DNA of 64,000 nucleotides from Candidatus Peribacteria bacterium (GCA_023245865.1 JAHFJN010000001.1:62001-126000), one strand, 5' to 3'; counted from the stretch's first letter, positions 42,760 through 51,071 are shown. Notes: generated by a model not told the origin, from the sequence alone. Numbers and translations are program-made.

Positions 42760-43641
42760 ATGGCTATTGATGCTCGCATCAAGAAGCGGATCCAAGAGCT
42801 GCGTATGCAGTACGATGTTTTGCGACAAGGAAAGGACTCTCTCCTTATGTTGCTTGATGAGGCGGAGATTGCTGAGAGCGTTTATAACTCCAATGCTATC
42901 GAAAATTCCACTCTCACCCTGAAGGAAACAGAAAAAATTCTGCTTCACATGGAGATTTCTCGCGATATTTCGCTACGAGAAGTCTTCGAGGCAAAAAACC
43001 TCGCACGAGTCATGGATTACATTCGGAAAAAATCGCAAGAGGAGGAGCTGACGCAAGAGAGGATTTTACTTCTGCATCGTATGCTGATCGGTGGTATCGA
43101 TGACAATATCGCGGGTCGTTTTCGAAAACTTGGAGAATACGTTCGCGTTGGTACACACGTTGCTCCATCGCCCGAGCTGGTGGAACGTATGATGGGGAAT
43201 CTCCTCGTAGGATATTCAAGTGATCTTACAAGCTTCATTCTCGACAAGATTGCAAAGTTTCACTTGGAATTCGAAACCATTCATCCGTTCAATGACGGAA
43301 ACGGTCGGATCGGTCGTGTACTCATGAATTGGCAACTATTCCGATCGGGATTTCCACCCGTGATTATTCGCAATAAAGAAAAATACGTATACTATGATGC
43401 ATTTCGCGACTACAACGATGCCAAACAAATGAGATCCATGGAGCGCATTATTGCGCATGTCGTTCTGGAGTCACTCCACAAGAGAATGAGTTATTTGAAA
43501 AATGAGAAGATCGTGAAGCTCTCCGAGTATGGAAAAAAACGCAAGCAGTCTGCCCCTGCTCTTTTCAATGCAGCACGGAGACAAACGATTCCGGCATTCA
43601 GGGAAAAAGGAATATGGATGATAGGGGAAGCGATGGTATGA
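42760..43641 (+). CDS. Fic-family protein (AMPylase type)
   Basis: This is a 293-residue protein. The Fic core motif is HPFNDGNGRIGR. An N-terminal inhibitory helix (NSNAIENSTL, the SxxxE[N] pattern) near residue 45 marks a class II Fic, auto-inhibited until the helix moves. Fic proteins transfer AMP or other phosphoryl moieties to target hydroxyls. The C-terminal ~90 residues may be a winged-helix-like region. The operator palindrome just upstream suggests tight, perhaps autogenous, control. No antitoxin partner gene is adjacent. Confidence 0.93.
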   Translation: MAIDARIKKRIQELRMQYDVLRQGKDSLLMLLDEAEIAESVYNSNAIENSTLTLKETEKILLHMEISRDISLREVFEAKNLARVMDYIRKKSQEEELTQERILLLHRMLIGGIDDNIAGRFRKLGEYVRVGTHVAPSPELVERMMGNLLVGYSSDLTSFILDKIAKFHLEFETIHPFNDGNGRIGRVLMNWQLFRSGFPPVIIRNKEKYVYYDAFRDYNDAKQMRSMERIIAHVVLESLHKRMSYLKNEKIVKLSEYGKKRKQSAPALFNAARRQTIPAFREKGIWMIGEAMV

Positions 43642-43648
43642 TGACGCA

Positions 43649-44335
43649 GTGGAACTGTATGCTTATCTTCTCCTCGATATTTTCTTTGCAATTCCCTGGG
43701 CTGTCTTTTTTCTTCTGCGCAAGGATCTTCGGAGCAAGATGATTCGTATCGGCATGATGGCGGGCGTGGGAGTGGTGATCGTGGAATATTTCTGGTTGTT
43801 CAAAGATTATTGGCACCCACCGACCGCCTTTCCCTTCGTCGGATCGCCGATCATCGAGGATTTTTTATTCGGCTTTGTGATCAGTGGCAGCATTGCAGTT
43901 TGCTACGATGTCTTGTTCCGCTGCAAACAGCAGGCAACCACAAAAAAGCGACTCGGTCTTTTTCTTGTAATGTTCATGCTCGGCGTGCTCTTGCTTGTGC
44001 TCTTCAGTACCATTCTGTACTATAATTCCGTGATCGTGTGCAGCATTGTGCTCCTTCTCTATGCACTGTTCATGATCATTTGTCGTAGAGAACTACTCTT
44101 TCCATCTATTGTGGCGGGGATATTTTGTCTCTTCCTTGCAACGATCATCTACGTCGTTCTTTTTGAGTACATGGTTCCCGACTACTGGCATCGCTATTGG
44201 TTTCTCTATCAAACACCCGTTGGGTATCTCTTTGGTAACGACATTCCCTTCACCGAAATGCTGTGGTATGTGTCGTGGGGGTGTTTCGGAGGCATCGCCT
44301 CGCAATTTGCGAATGGGACAAGATCGCTGAAATGA
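43649..44335 (+). CDS. Lycopene-cyclase-domain-like membrane protein
   Basis: This 228-residue polytopic protein uses a GTG start, which lies exactly 6 nt after TGGTATGAT. It has about seven membrane segments. The motifs VEYFWLFKDYWHPP and PFVGSPIIEDFLFGFVISG resemble the CrtYc/CrtYd-type lycopene cyclase fold (P[I]EE motif here PIIED). No carotenoid genes are near, so a carotenoid role is not supported. A strong terminator follows. Confidence 0.7.
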   Translation: MELYAYLLLDIFFAIPWAVFFLLRKDLRSKMIRIGMMAGVGVVIVEYFWLFKDYWHPPTAFPFVGSPIIEDFLFGFVISGSIAVCYDVLFRCKQQATTKKRLGLFLVMFMLGVLLLVLFSTILYYNSVIVCSIVLLLYALFMIICRRELLFPSIVAGIFCLFLATIIYVVLFEYMVPDYWHRYWFLYQTPVGYLFGNDIPFTEMLWYVSWGCFGGIASQFANGTRSLK

Positions 44336-44342
44336 TTCATGG

Positions 44343-44377
44343 AAACGGGAGACTCTTGCGAGTCTCCCGTTTTTTTT
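44343..44377 (+). terminator. Strong intrinsic terminator
   Basis: A 13-bp stem (44343-44355 with 44360-44372), loop TTGC, and a run of Ts. A second hairpin, GCAATCCC-GTTA-GGGATTGC (44378-44397), follows at once. Confidence 0.92.
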
Positions 44378-44437
44378 GCAATCCCGTTAGGGATTGCAAT
44401 CCCTGTTTGGCAACGGATAATCATCCGCCCCCTTTCG

Positions 44438-44698
44438 CTATAGTTGTTTTCCTGTCTTGAGCGAGAGGACGGCCCCATCAGGAAGCAAAACGACGAACGA
44501 ATCTTGCAGACCGAAATGGCCTGCATACTTGCGGGGCATCTGACAGATCAGATATCCCACACGAGTGATCTGGGCTGCCTCCTTCATCGAGATTTTTTTG
44601 ATCCACCACTCGAAGCGTTCTTCGAATGGTGGTACGACGAATGTTCGTACAGTTCTTCTTGGGGTTTCCGTAATACCGAGGGACGGCATGGTGTGCAT
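44438..44698 (-). CDS. Small hypothetical protein behind an attenuator-like leader
   Basis: This 86-residue protein (MHTMPSLGITETPRRTVRTF ... LPDGAVLSLKTGKQL) has no recognised domain, signal peptide or membrane helix. An internal ATG three codons later is possible. It lies downstream of a terminator that can be pre-empted by an alternative helix, which suggests conditional expression. Coding status is moderately supported by composition only. Confidence 0.5.
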   Translation of the reverse strand: MHTMPSLGITETPRRTVRTFVVPPFEERFEWWIKKISMKEAAQITRVGYLICQMPRKYAGHFGLQDSFVVLLPDGAVLSLKTGKQL

Positions 44699-44808
44699 CC
44701 TTTCATGAATTGATGCGTTTGTAATGATCCCCTGTTGCCAATCAACAGGGCGGAGTGCAGACCGTGATCGGCACGCCACCATGTTGCGGGACTGTGTTGT
44801 CAGAGAAC

Positions 44809-44972
44809 AAAAAACACCCCTCTCGGTCGGAAGGGTGGGCTGGAATTCTTCGTGTCGTCTCTAGCAGCGCACCCTACCGACCGGAATACGGACGGCGATC
44901 TTGTGGGCTGCGATGATGACGAACAGTGACTTCATCTGCACGCAGTATTACAAAGTGCCCTGTGATTGTCAA
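44809..44972 (-). promoter_or_regulatory. Promoter, leader ORF and attenuator-like structure
   Basis: On the minus strand: TTGACA (44967-44972), 16 nt, TAATAC (44945-44950), ATG 9 nt later opening a 24-codon ORF. Then three segments: A (44870-44883), B (44824-44837) and C (44815-44822). A and B can pair over 14 nt with one mismatch. B and C form a terminator stem followed by six Us (44809-44814). A:B and B:C are mutually exclusive, the logic of an attenuator. Confidence 0.6.
44861..44935 (-). CDS. Short leader peptide (24 aa)
   Basis: The frame starts with ATG at 44933-44935 and ends with TAG at 44861-44863. The product begins MKSLFVIIAAHKIAVRIPVG and ends RVRC. Segment A of the attenuator lies in its last third, so ribosome position could control the downstream terminator. 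There is no run of one amino acid that would name the effector. It could instead be a small membrane-active peptide or part of a non-coding RNA. Confidence 0.45.
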   Translation of the reverse strand: MKSLFVIIAAHKIAVRIPVGRVRC

Positions 44973-44980
44973 CTTCATCC

Positions 44981-45310
44981 TTACTTTCCCGCGAGCAATT
45001 CAATGAGCTTTTTGTGTTTTTCACTAGCGATCTGATGCATCGTAAGTTCATCGAGTTCGCTCATGGTCAGTGGCTCAACAGTAGCAGTATCGGACACTTC
45101 CCATCCGAATTCTGCAGCGATGAATGCAGAGACGATACGGATCTGCTCTGCACTGAGTTCCGGTACAACGTGGATTTCTTGCTTGGGTAAAATTCCAAGT
45201 CTATGGGCAATTTGCCTTGCCTGTTGATATGAAATAGTCCGAGCAGTTTTTGGCGTTATTTCTTGCTCGGTCATGTCTGTGCCGGTGGTTTCGAGGAGAC
45301 CTGTGGACAT
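44981..45310 (-). CDS. Hypothetical soluble protein
   Basis: This is a 109-residue helical protein (MSTGLLETTGTDMTEQEITP ... QIASEKHKKLIELLAGK). No domain is recognised. The start follows TTGACT, 17 nt and TACAGT on the minus strand. A later ATG, 12 codons in, is possible. It lies downstream of the Tat-signal-like protein gene. Confidence 0.6.
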   Translation of the reverse strand: MSTGLLETTGTDMTEQEITPKTARTISYQQARQIAHRLGILPKQEIHVVPELSAEQIRIVSAFIAAEFGWEVSDTATVEPLTMSELDELTMHQIASEKHKKLIELLAGK

Positions 45311-45348
45311 AGGATCAGAGTAGACTGTACTAAGATATTTATGAATAG

Positions 45349-45984
45349 TCAATGCGAAGATTCCGCTGGGCGCTGGGCAAATTGATCAGGTATGGGCATT
45401 TTTTCTCTGAAGAGGAGTGTGCAGTCTCCCTCGGTACAGGGTTGGAGGAAGCGGGGAAGTTGAACGTCGCTGATGCGGTAGCGCACCGATACGGACACTG
45501 TTTCTCGAGATGTATTGTCCCGTAAGAAATTGGCAATGGAGTGGAAATCATTCCAATCGATATGTCCTTTACCGATTGTAGAATCAAGCGTGACACATTC
45601 ATCATTGCGATGAGCAGTGAGACCATTCTTCCCGATAAGATTTCTCAAGCATTCCCGTGAGAATGTCAGATCTCCGGCTCGCAATTCCAATAATTCAAAT
45701 GTCCTTTTCCCCACTTGGACGTCGAATCCGTCATTCATGAAGCGCATGTCTGCATTTTTTTCAACTTCCATCGAATGTTCCTGTACTGCGCCATGGGAGT
45801 CCGCTTTCTTTTCTCCATGGTCTCGACGGGAGTTGTTCGAAGATATATTCACTGTTGCCAACCAGGCTGCAAATGCTGTTGCGGCTCCTGCAAACAAAAA
45901 AGAGCGACGAGAAATTTCTCTCTCCAAAGAAAAAACGCAATCACACGGTTCTGCATCGTCAGGATCGTCAGAGGGCTTGAGCAT
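45349..45984 (-). CDS. Exported hypothetical protein with twin-arginine-like signal
   Basis: This is a 211-residue protein. Residues ~24-46 read ISRRSFLFAGAATAFAAWLA, matching the Tat consensus S-R-R-x-F-L followed by a hydrophobic stretch and a small-residue region. The mature part is acidic and beta/alpha mixed with three Cys, and no family is recognised. The gene overlaps the upstream ABC ATPase gene by 17 nt, so they are probably co-translated. No tat genes are visible in the window, so the export route is unproven. Confidence 0.7.
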   Translation of the reverse strand: MLKPSDDPDDAEPCDCVFSLEREISRRSFLFAGAATAFAAWLATVNISSNNSRRDHGEKKADSHGAVQEHSMEVEKNADMRFMNDGFDVQVGKRTFELLELRAGDLTFSRECLRNLIGKNGLTAHRNDECVTLDSTIGKGHIDWNDFHSIANFLRDNTSRETVSVSVRYRISDVQLPRFLQPCTEGDCTLLFREKMPIPDQFAQRPAESSH

Positions 45985-46771
45985 TCGATCCAATGGAAGT
46001 GATGCGAATGCGTCGTCCGGGAAGTGCGCGCTGCGTCTCCATTGGCAGAACGGATTTTGCCTCGAGGATGTGATGCGTTTGTTCCTCAGTAAGAGTTTTT
46101 GCAGGAACTGCTTCCTCTTTGTGCATCGTCACCACGCCGTTTTTCAAATCTGCCCTCCGAGCATGCAATTTCTCCGCAAGGCTCAGATCGCGCGTGAATA
46201 CGATTACCGTGCTTCCGTTTTTGTGCATGTTCATGATGAGCCCCATTGCCGTTGCCACTTGCTCGGGGTTCAGGTCTGAGAATGGTTCGTCCGCGAAGAT
46301 CACTGCCGGAGCGGTGATAAGAGCGCGTGCAATGCCGACAAGTGATCGTTCGCTTCTCGACAATTCCTCAGTGTACGCTTTTGCTCGTTGTGTGAGCTGC
46401 AGACGTTTCATCAAATCCTGCGTGTTTCTTTCGATGAGGGTTTTGGATGTATTGGTCAATGCGAGCGGTAACGCAATATTTTCCTCGACCGTGGCGTGGG
46501 AGAGGAGGATCGGTTCCTGAAAAATGATTCCGACTTTTTGGCGAAAGAGCTGGAGGATCGGAGCGGGAATCTGCAGAATGTCGACACCGTCGACTTCAAT
46601 GCTCCCACTCGTGGGAGTGTCTTCTCCGAGGAGCAGTCGCAGGAGCGTTGTTTTTCCACTGCCGCTTTCGCCGACAATGCACAGGCAAGCACCGGGCGGA
46701 ATGTGCAGACTCACACCACGGAGGAAATTTCTCTGACCCTTGGACACCTTTACGTTCTTCAGGGTGATCAT
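45968..46771 (-). CDS. ABC transporter ATP-binding protein, FtsE/LolD-like
   Basis: This is a 267-residue ATPase. Walker A is GESGSGKTTLLRLLLG, Q-loop IIFQEPILLS, and Walker B AVIFADEP followed by FSDLNPEQV. The signature is LSRSERSLVGIARAL, a departure from LSGGEQQRV at two positions, and the switch His is replaced (VFTRDLSLAEK). This suggests reduced or regulatory ATPase activity. No permease gene is adjacent. TGCTACGAT lies 7 nt before the ATG. Confidence 0.82.
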   Translation of the reverse strand: MITLKNVKVSKGQRNFLRGVSLHIPPGACLCIVGESGSGKTTLLRLLLGEDTPTSGSIEVDGVDILQIPAPILQLFRQKVGIIFQEPILLSHATVEENIALPLALTNTSKTLIERNTQDLMKRLQLTQRAKAYTEELSRSERSLVGIARALITAPAVIFADEPFSDLNPEQVATAMGLIMNMHKNGSTVIVFTRDLSLAEKLHARRADLKNGVVTMHKEEAVPAKTLTEEQTHHILEAKSVLPMETQRALPGRRIRITSIGSNAQAL

Positions 46772-46776
46772 GGTGG

Positions 46777-47439
46777 CTATCGTAGCATATGAGCCTTTGC
46801 CTCACCAACCACTCGCGGATACTGTGGTGGGACAGGTGCGGTTTTCCGAAAGATCAGCAGTTGTCTCTGCCCGAAATCACCGTCGAGCGAATAGCGATAG
46901 GCGGGGAGCGGTTGGCAATGCAAGATTTTCTGAGCAGCTGCACTCTCTCGCAGTTCTTCGTCGATGTGCATGCTCTTCCAGAGAACGATGCATCCCCCGA
47001 CCCTTGCAAATGGTGCGCAGTATTCGAGGAGGATGTTGAGAGGGGCGACGGCTCGAGAGGTGACAACATCATACTGTTCGCGGTACTCCCGCTTTCTTCC
47101 GAGGATTTCGCTGCGCTCTGCGATCACGCTCACATTCTTGATGTCCAATTTTTTCACAATGCGATTCACGGCATCTACTTTCTTTTTGATCGAATCCACG
47201 CCCGTGCAGTGCCAATCGGGGCGCGCGATGGCGAGCGGGAGGAGAGGAAAGCCGCCTCCCGTTCCTATATCAATGAGTTTGCATCTTGTATCTTGCATCT
47301 TGTGTCTTTCGGCACTGTGCAGCAGAGCGAGGGAATCTTCGATGTTTCCAATCCGGCAGGCCTCCGGCGTTCGCAGGGCCGAAAGGTTCAGCTTCGCATT
47401 TTCCTCCAAAAATGCCTGTAGTAGATGATCAAAATTCAT
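46777..47439 (-). CDS. rsmG: 16S rRNA (guanine527-N7)-methyltransferase
   Basis: This is a 220-residue RsmG. Motif I is LIDIGTGGGFPLLPLAIARP, followed by VDSIKKKVDAVNRIVKKLDI, SRAVAPLNILLEYCAPF and a GGCIVLWKS strand. It methylates 16S rRNA G527 in the decoding region. A 28-nt array of four 7-nt units (47281-47308) encodes the insertion RHKMQDTRCKL just before motif I, at a point where homologues have a short loop. Confidence 0.93.
   Translation of the reverse strand: MNFDHLLQAFLEENAKLNLSALRTPEACRIGNIEDSLALLHSAERHKMQDTRCKLIDIGTGGGFPLLPLAIARPDWHCTGVDSIKKKVDAVNRIVKKLDIKNVSVIAERSEILGRKREYREQYDVVTSRAVAPLNILLEYCAPFARVGGCIVLWKSMHIDEELRESAAAQKILHCQPLPAYRYSLDGDFGQRQLLIFRKTAPVPPQYPRVVGEAKAHMLR
47281..47308 (-). 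repeat. Heptanucleotide tandem repeat inside rsmG
   Basis: Four exact-length units on the plus strand: GCATCTT, GTATCTT, GCATCTT, GTGTCTT. The array sits immediately before the SAM-binding motif I. Confidence 0.75.
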
Positions 47440-47448
47440 ATTTCCTCT

Positions 47449-47471
47449 AGCTCTAACCCTAACCCGAACCC
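47449..47471. repeat. Heptamer-periodic repeat between rsmG and pyrE
   Basis: CTCTAAC, CCTAACC, CGAACCC, followed directly by the TATACT -10 box of pyrE. It resembles the C-terminal heptamer stretch at 10163-10185. Confidence 0.45.
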
Positions 47472-47483
47472 TATACTTCGTCC

Positions 47484-48119
47484 ATGCCCCACGGTCAACG
47501 CATTGCGGAGTTTCTGCTCGATATCGGTGCAGTCCGGCTCTCGGTTCATACGCCCTTCACGTGGGTGAGCGGCATCAAAGCTCCCATCTACTGCGACAAT
47601 CGCATGATCTACAGTCACCCCGACGCGCGCGATTTTGTCGTAAATGCACTCGTTGCCCGTGTGAAGAGTCTCCATGTTCCGCCCGATGTGATCGCCGGCA
47701 CCGCAACCGCTGCAATTGGGTGGGCAGCTCTTGTGGCGGATCGACTCAAGCTTCCCTTTGTGTATGTGCGCGCCCAAGCGAAAGATCATGGCGCGAAGAA
47801 GCGGATCGAAGGCGATCTCAAGGAAGGCCAGCACGTTGTGGTGATCGAAGATCTTATTTCCACCGGGGGCAGTTCCGTTTCCACGGCGGAGGCACTCAGA
47901 ACCGAAGGGAAGTGCATCGTGACCGATGTCGTTGCGATCTTCAGTTACGATCTCGTGTCTGCGCGGGAGAAAGCGATGGAGAACAGCGTGCAATTCCACC
48001 CCCTCTCAACCCTCTCTGTGCTTCTGCAAGTAGCGCTCGACCAAGATCGCATCATCGATGAAGAATCAGAGGAAATAGAGCGCTTTGCCAAGGACCCAAG
48101 CCATTGGCATGCAGTTTGA
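47484..48119 (+). CDS. pyrE: Orotate phosphoribosyltransferase
   Basis: This is a 211-residue OPRT. The PRPP-binding motif is VVVIEDLISTGGS; other family motifs are YCDNRMIYSHPDAR and VIAGTATAAIGWAALVADRL with YVRAQAKDHGAKKRIEG (flexible loop). It makes OMP from orotate and PRPP in pyrimidine synthesis. TATACT lies exactly 6 nt before the ATG. It is divergent from rsmG. Confidence 0.95.
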   Translation: MPHGQRIAEFLLDIGAVRLSVHTPFTWVSGIKAPIYCDNRMIYSHPDARDFVVNALVARVKSLHVPPDVIAGTATAAIGWAALVADRLKLPFVYVRAQAKDHGAKKRIEGDLKEGQHVVVIEDLISTGGSSVSTAEALRTEGKCIVTDVVAIFSYDLVSAREKAMENSVQFHPLSTLSVLLQVALDQDRIIDEESEEIERFAKDPSHWHAV

Positions 48120-48143
48120 CATAATTAAAAAATAGTATAAAAT
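48116..48143 (+). promoter_or_regulatory. Promoter of the surface-protein gene
   Basis: TTGACA (48116-48121), 16 nt, TAAAAT (48138-48143). It overlaps the end of pyrE. The resulting leader to ATG 48330 is about 180 nt, the longest in the window; it holds no obvious riboswitch. Confidence 0.6.
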
Positions 48144-48329
48144 AACTTAGTTCATGCACAGGGGCGACTATTTTGCACTGTATGCTGCATGAGCGCCGTT
48201 CTTTGGCATCAGCGGCTTTCTCTCAACAATAAGACTACTTCAAGGAAGTGGGATATGTATAAAAAATGTGTTCAGTATATCGATTTCAAACCCATTACCC
48301 CCCGTTCCTCGTTTCTCGAAAGGAAACAC

Positions 48330-50006
48330 ATGTCACAACTCGTCTCGTTGGTCGCCGCGTACGTTCATGGATTTTTTGGAAGTGTTCCGGCTCGTCGTCG
48401 GAATGGTCGTCGCTCGGACGCCGTCCCGGCAATGATCGAACGACTCGAGGCCCGTGCGCTCTTGTCCGGCACATCCATCGAGATGCACCGGGCGTACAAC
48501 CCGAATGCCGACTTTCATTTCCTCACGACGTCCCAGGCCGAATACAACTTTGTCATCGCGGCTGGATACCTCGATGAATCGGCCGGGAACAACGGCTTCT
48601 GTGTCTCGGCAACGTTCGGTGGTGCGCTCGTTGGAATTGGTCGGGTGTATAACCCGAATTCTGGCGCCCACTACTATACATCCAACTTTTCCGAGATCGA
48701 AAGCCTCGTTGGCTTCGGTTGGCGGGAAGAAGGCACGGAAGGTTGGATCTACCCGACGCAAGAACCCGGCGCTGTGGAGATCTTCCATCTCTACAACGTC
48801 AAAACCGGAGACCACTTCTACACCGTGAATGCAACAAGCAAGGATGCAATTTTGGATGCTTTCCCGGGAAGATGGCAACAGCATGGATCGCTCGGGTGGG
48901 GTTTTCCGATCGTGAATCAGGGCGACCTCTTCGTTAGCATGGATGCGACACCGCTGCGCTCTCGCCAACTTCTCGGAGGTGCGCTCGGTGATGAAGTTCT
49001 GCGCTTGGAACTGCGTGCGCAGAACGAACCGATTGATGTCACCGATCTTCATTTCTTGGTGACGGGAGAGTCGGCGTCGATCGATCGCCTCGAGCTGTAT
49101 AAAATTGGAGAAATTTCTCCTTTTGCAACAGTAACGTTCGGCGCTACCGGTTTCGACAATGTTCCTTCCGGTGGATCGACAATGACTGCACGGATGCAGA
49201 ACCAGCAGCTTGTCATTCCCGAAGGACAAGTCCAGATCATCAGTGTTCGTCCTCGCCTGAAATCGGACGAACAGGGTGCGGTCTCCGGTCATCAGTTCCA
49301 GGTAACCATTGACCCGAGTTCGGAGCTTGATAACGCGAGCGGCGATGGAGCGATCCATGCCCGCGGCGTGACTTCGAGCAACAACTTGTCTGGCAACGAC
49401 GGTGACAGCCTCGCCGAGGGTGAAGTCTTCATCGGCCGTGATGCACCGGGACCGAATGTCGGGATCGTCGGACAAACAGAAACGGTGGTGCTCTCGAAGA
49501 TCACTTCGATCATCAACGCCAACCCCGATGCGGACGGGACAAACGTTCCGACGGGCATCTCTGCAATCGGTCAATTTAAGTTCACGGCAGCGACGAACAC
49601 GAACTCGCTCAATGGATTGAACAAGGTTGTGATTGATGAGTTGCCGCTCGACGTAAACATCGTGAATGCAGCACTTGAATGGACCGCTTACTATGTGTAC
49701 AACAAAGCAGATCCCACCAGTAAATTCGGTGCCTCGTCTGGTACGGTCACTGCAACCGGTGTTCATTTGGTATTCGCAGGTCTCTCGACATCGATCGTCG
49801 ATACCCAGATACCGATGGGTGCGACTAGCACATTCGTACTGCAGGCAAACATCACCAATTCCAAGGTGTCGACTTCGCAGTCGACTGTGCAGGTAACACT
49901 CGATCCGTCCATCATTGGATGGTTCGATGCGGATATCACAAGGACCCCGATCACAGGGTTCGAGTTGTCGGAGACAGTTGTTAAATCAACAAGCTACCAG
50001 AGCTAG
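48330..50006 (+). CDS. Surface protein with DUF5648-type and beta-rich domains; planctomycete-like N-terminus
   Basis: This is a 558-residue protein. The ATG at 48330 has an AAAGGAAA Shine-Dalgarno; an ATG at 48255 with GGAAG is also in frame. The N-terminus is basic and contains MIERLEARALLSG, close to the LEPRxLLS motif near the N-termini of many planctomycete exported proteins. Residues ~50-195 are a Tyr/Trp-rich DUF5648-type module (HRAYNPNADFHFLTTSQAEY ... HLYNVKTGDHFYT). The remainder is beta-rich, Asn/Thr/Ser-rich and Cys-free, as in CPR S-layer-like proteins. Promoter, long leader and terminator suggest strong expression. Confidence 0.82.
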   Translation: MSQLVSLVAAYVHGFFGSVPARRRNGRRSDAVPAMIERLEARALLSGTSIEMHRAYNPNADFHFLTTSQAEYNFVIAAGYLDESAGNNGFCVSATFGGALVGIGRVYNPNSGAHYYTSNFSEIESLVGFGWREEGTEGWIYPTQEPGAVEIFHLYNVKTGDHFYTVNATSKDAILDAFPGRWQQHGSLGWGFPIVNQGDLFVSMDATPLRSRQLLGGALGDEVLRLELRAQNEPIDVTDLHFLVTGESASIDRLELYKIGEISPFATVTFGATGFDNVPSGGSTMTARMQNQQLVIPEGQVQIISVRPRLKSDEQGAVSGHQFQVTIDPSSELDNASGDGAIHARGVTSSNNLSGNDGDSLAEGEVFIGRDAPGPNVGIVGQTETVVLSKITSIINANPDADGTNVPTGISAIGQFKFTAATNTNSLNGLNKVVIDELPLDVNIVNAALEWTAYYVYNKADPTSKFGASSGTVTATGVHLVFAGLSTSIVDTQIPMGATSTFVLQANITNSKVSTSQSTVQVTLDPSIIGWFDADITRTPITGFELSETVVKSTSYQS

Positions 50007-50050
50007 AAAGGAAAAAGAGAGAAGGCCAACAACCGTCAAAGAAACACAGC

Positions 50051-50078
50051 GCCGCTTCCTTCGGGAGGCGGCCTTTTT
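50051..50078 (+). terminator. Intrinsic terminator with UUCG loop
   Basis: GCCGCTTCC, TTCG tetraloop, GGAGGCGGC, then CTTTTT. It ends the surface-protein transcript and abuts the pheS stop on the other strand. Confidence 0.9.
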
Positions 50079-51054
50079 AAAATTGTGCCAAAAACCTTGT
50101 GTTCCCCTCATAAAAACTCCGTAAATCCCCGATGCCGTGCTTAATCATAAGCAGCCGCTCCACGCCGAAGCCAAACGCGAATCCGCTGAATTTCTTCGGA
50201 TCGATCTTCACATTCTTGAGGACATTCGGATGAATCATCCCGCAGCCCACCACCTCTAACCACTTTTCTGAATCACCAAACTTCATATCCACTTCGAGCC
50301 CCGGCTCGACGAACGGAAAGTAACTTGTGCGAAAGCGAAATTCTATATCGGGTGCGATCAACGCTCGCATTGCCTCACTCATGATCGCTTTCATGTTTGC
50401 AACGGAGACATCGGGTCCCACCATCAACCCTTCAAATTGATGGAACATCGGACTGTGCGTTGCATCACTGTCGCGCCGGTAGACTTTGCCCGGGCAGATC
50501 ATCCGCATCGGCGGCGTGTGCGATTCCATGTAGTGGATCTGCACCGGTGAGGTATGCGTTCTGAGGACATTACCCGGTTGATCCTTTATCCAAAACGTCG
50601 CCTGCATATCGAGCGCGGCGTGGTCTTTTTCAAAATTCAATTTAAAGAAGTTGTATTCTTCGCTCTCGATTTCATTGCCGCGCGCTGTGTCAAATCCCAT
50701 TCGTCCGAAGACATCCTCGACGTGACGGATGAATTCAGGAATCAAATGCAGATGTCCATGCGGTTGCGGTGGTAGTGAAAGAGTCGGATCAAGCGGATCA
50801 GTCTCTTTGAGCGAGCTGAAGGTTGCATGCACAAGAGATTGTTTTCTCGCGGCAATGGCATCTTCCAGATTTTTCTTGAGTGCATTGAGTTCGATGCCTT
50901 TGATTTTGCGTTCTTCCGGTGACATCGTCCCCAGCTTCTTTAATTCCTCCGTGAGAAGTCCTTGTTTACGCCCAAAGAGTTGGAGCTCGAGGGCATCGAG
51001 TTCGGAGGAGTTCTTTGCTTGTTTAATACTCACAATATATTGCTGCCAATCCAT
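50077..51054 (-). CDS. pheS: Phenylalanyl-tRNA synthetase alpha subunit
   Basis: This is a 325-residue PheS. An N-terminal coiled coil (residues ~1-85) binds tRNA. The class II core has HPMF-type motif 1 region (GRMGFDTARGNEIESEEYNF), motif 2 (LRTHTSPVQIHYM; GKVYRRDSDATHSPMFHQFE) and motif 3 (GFAFGFGVERLLMIKHGI). It forms an (alpha-beta)2 enzyme with PheT, which is not in the window. TATTAT lies exactly 6 nt before the ATG; copy B of the structured repeat lies immediately upstream. Confidence 0.95.
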   Translation of the reverse strand: MDWQQYIVSIKQAKNSSELDALELQLFGRKQGLLTEELKKLGTMSPEERKIKGIELNALKKNLEDAIAARKQSLVHATFSSLKETDPLDPTLSLPPQPHGHLHLIPEFIRHVEDVFGRMGFDTARGNEIESEEYNFFKLNFEKDHAALDMQATFWIKDQPGNVLRTHTSPVQIHYMESHTPPMRMICPGKVYRRDSDATHSPMFHQFEGLMVGPDVSVANMKAIMSEAMRALIAPDIEFRFRTSYFPFVEPGLEVDMKFGDSEKWLEVVGCGMIHPNVLKNVKIDPKKFSGFAFGFGVERLLMIKHGIGDLRSFYEGNTRFLAQF

Positions 51055-51071
51055 GAGGAAATAATACCTGT

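Noticed and set aside
47449-47471. Telomere-like CTAACCC repeat
   Set aside because: Only about three 7-nt units between two divergent genes; it fits the heptamer-repeat habit of this genome and gives no sign of a chromosome end.
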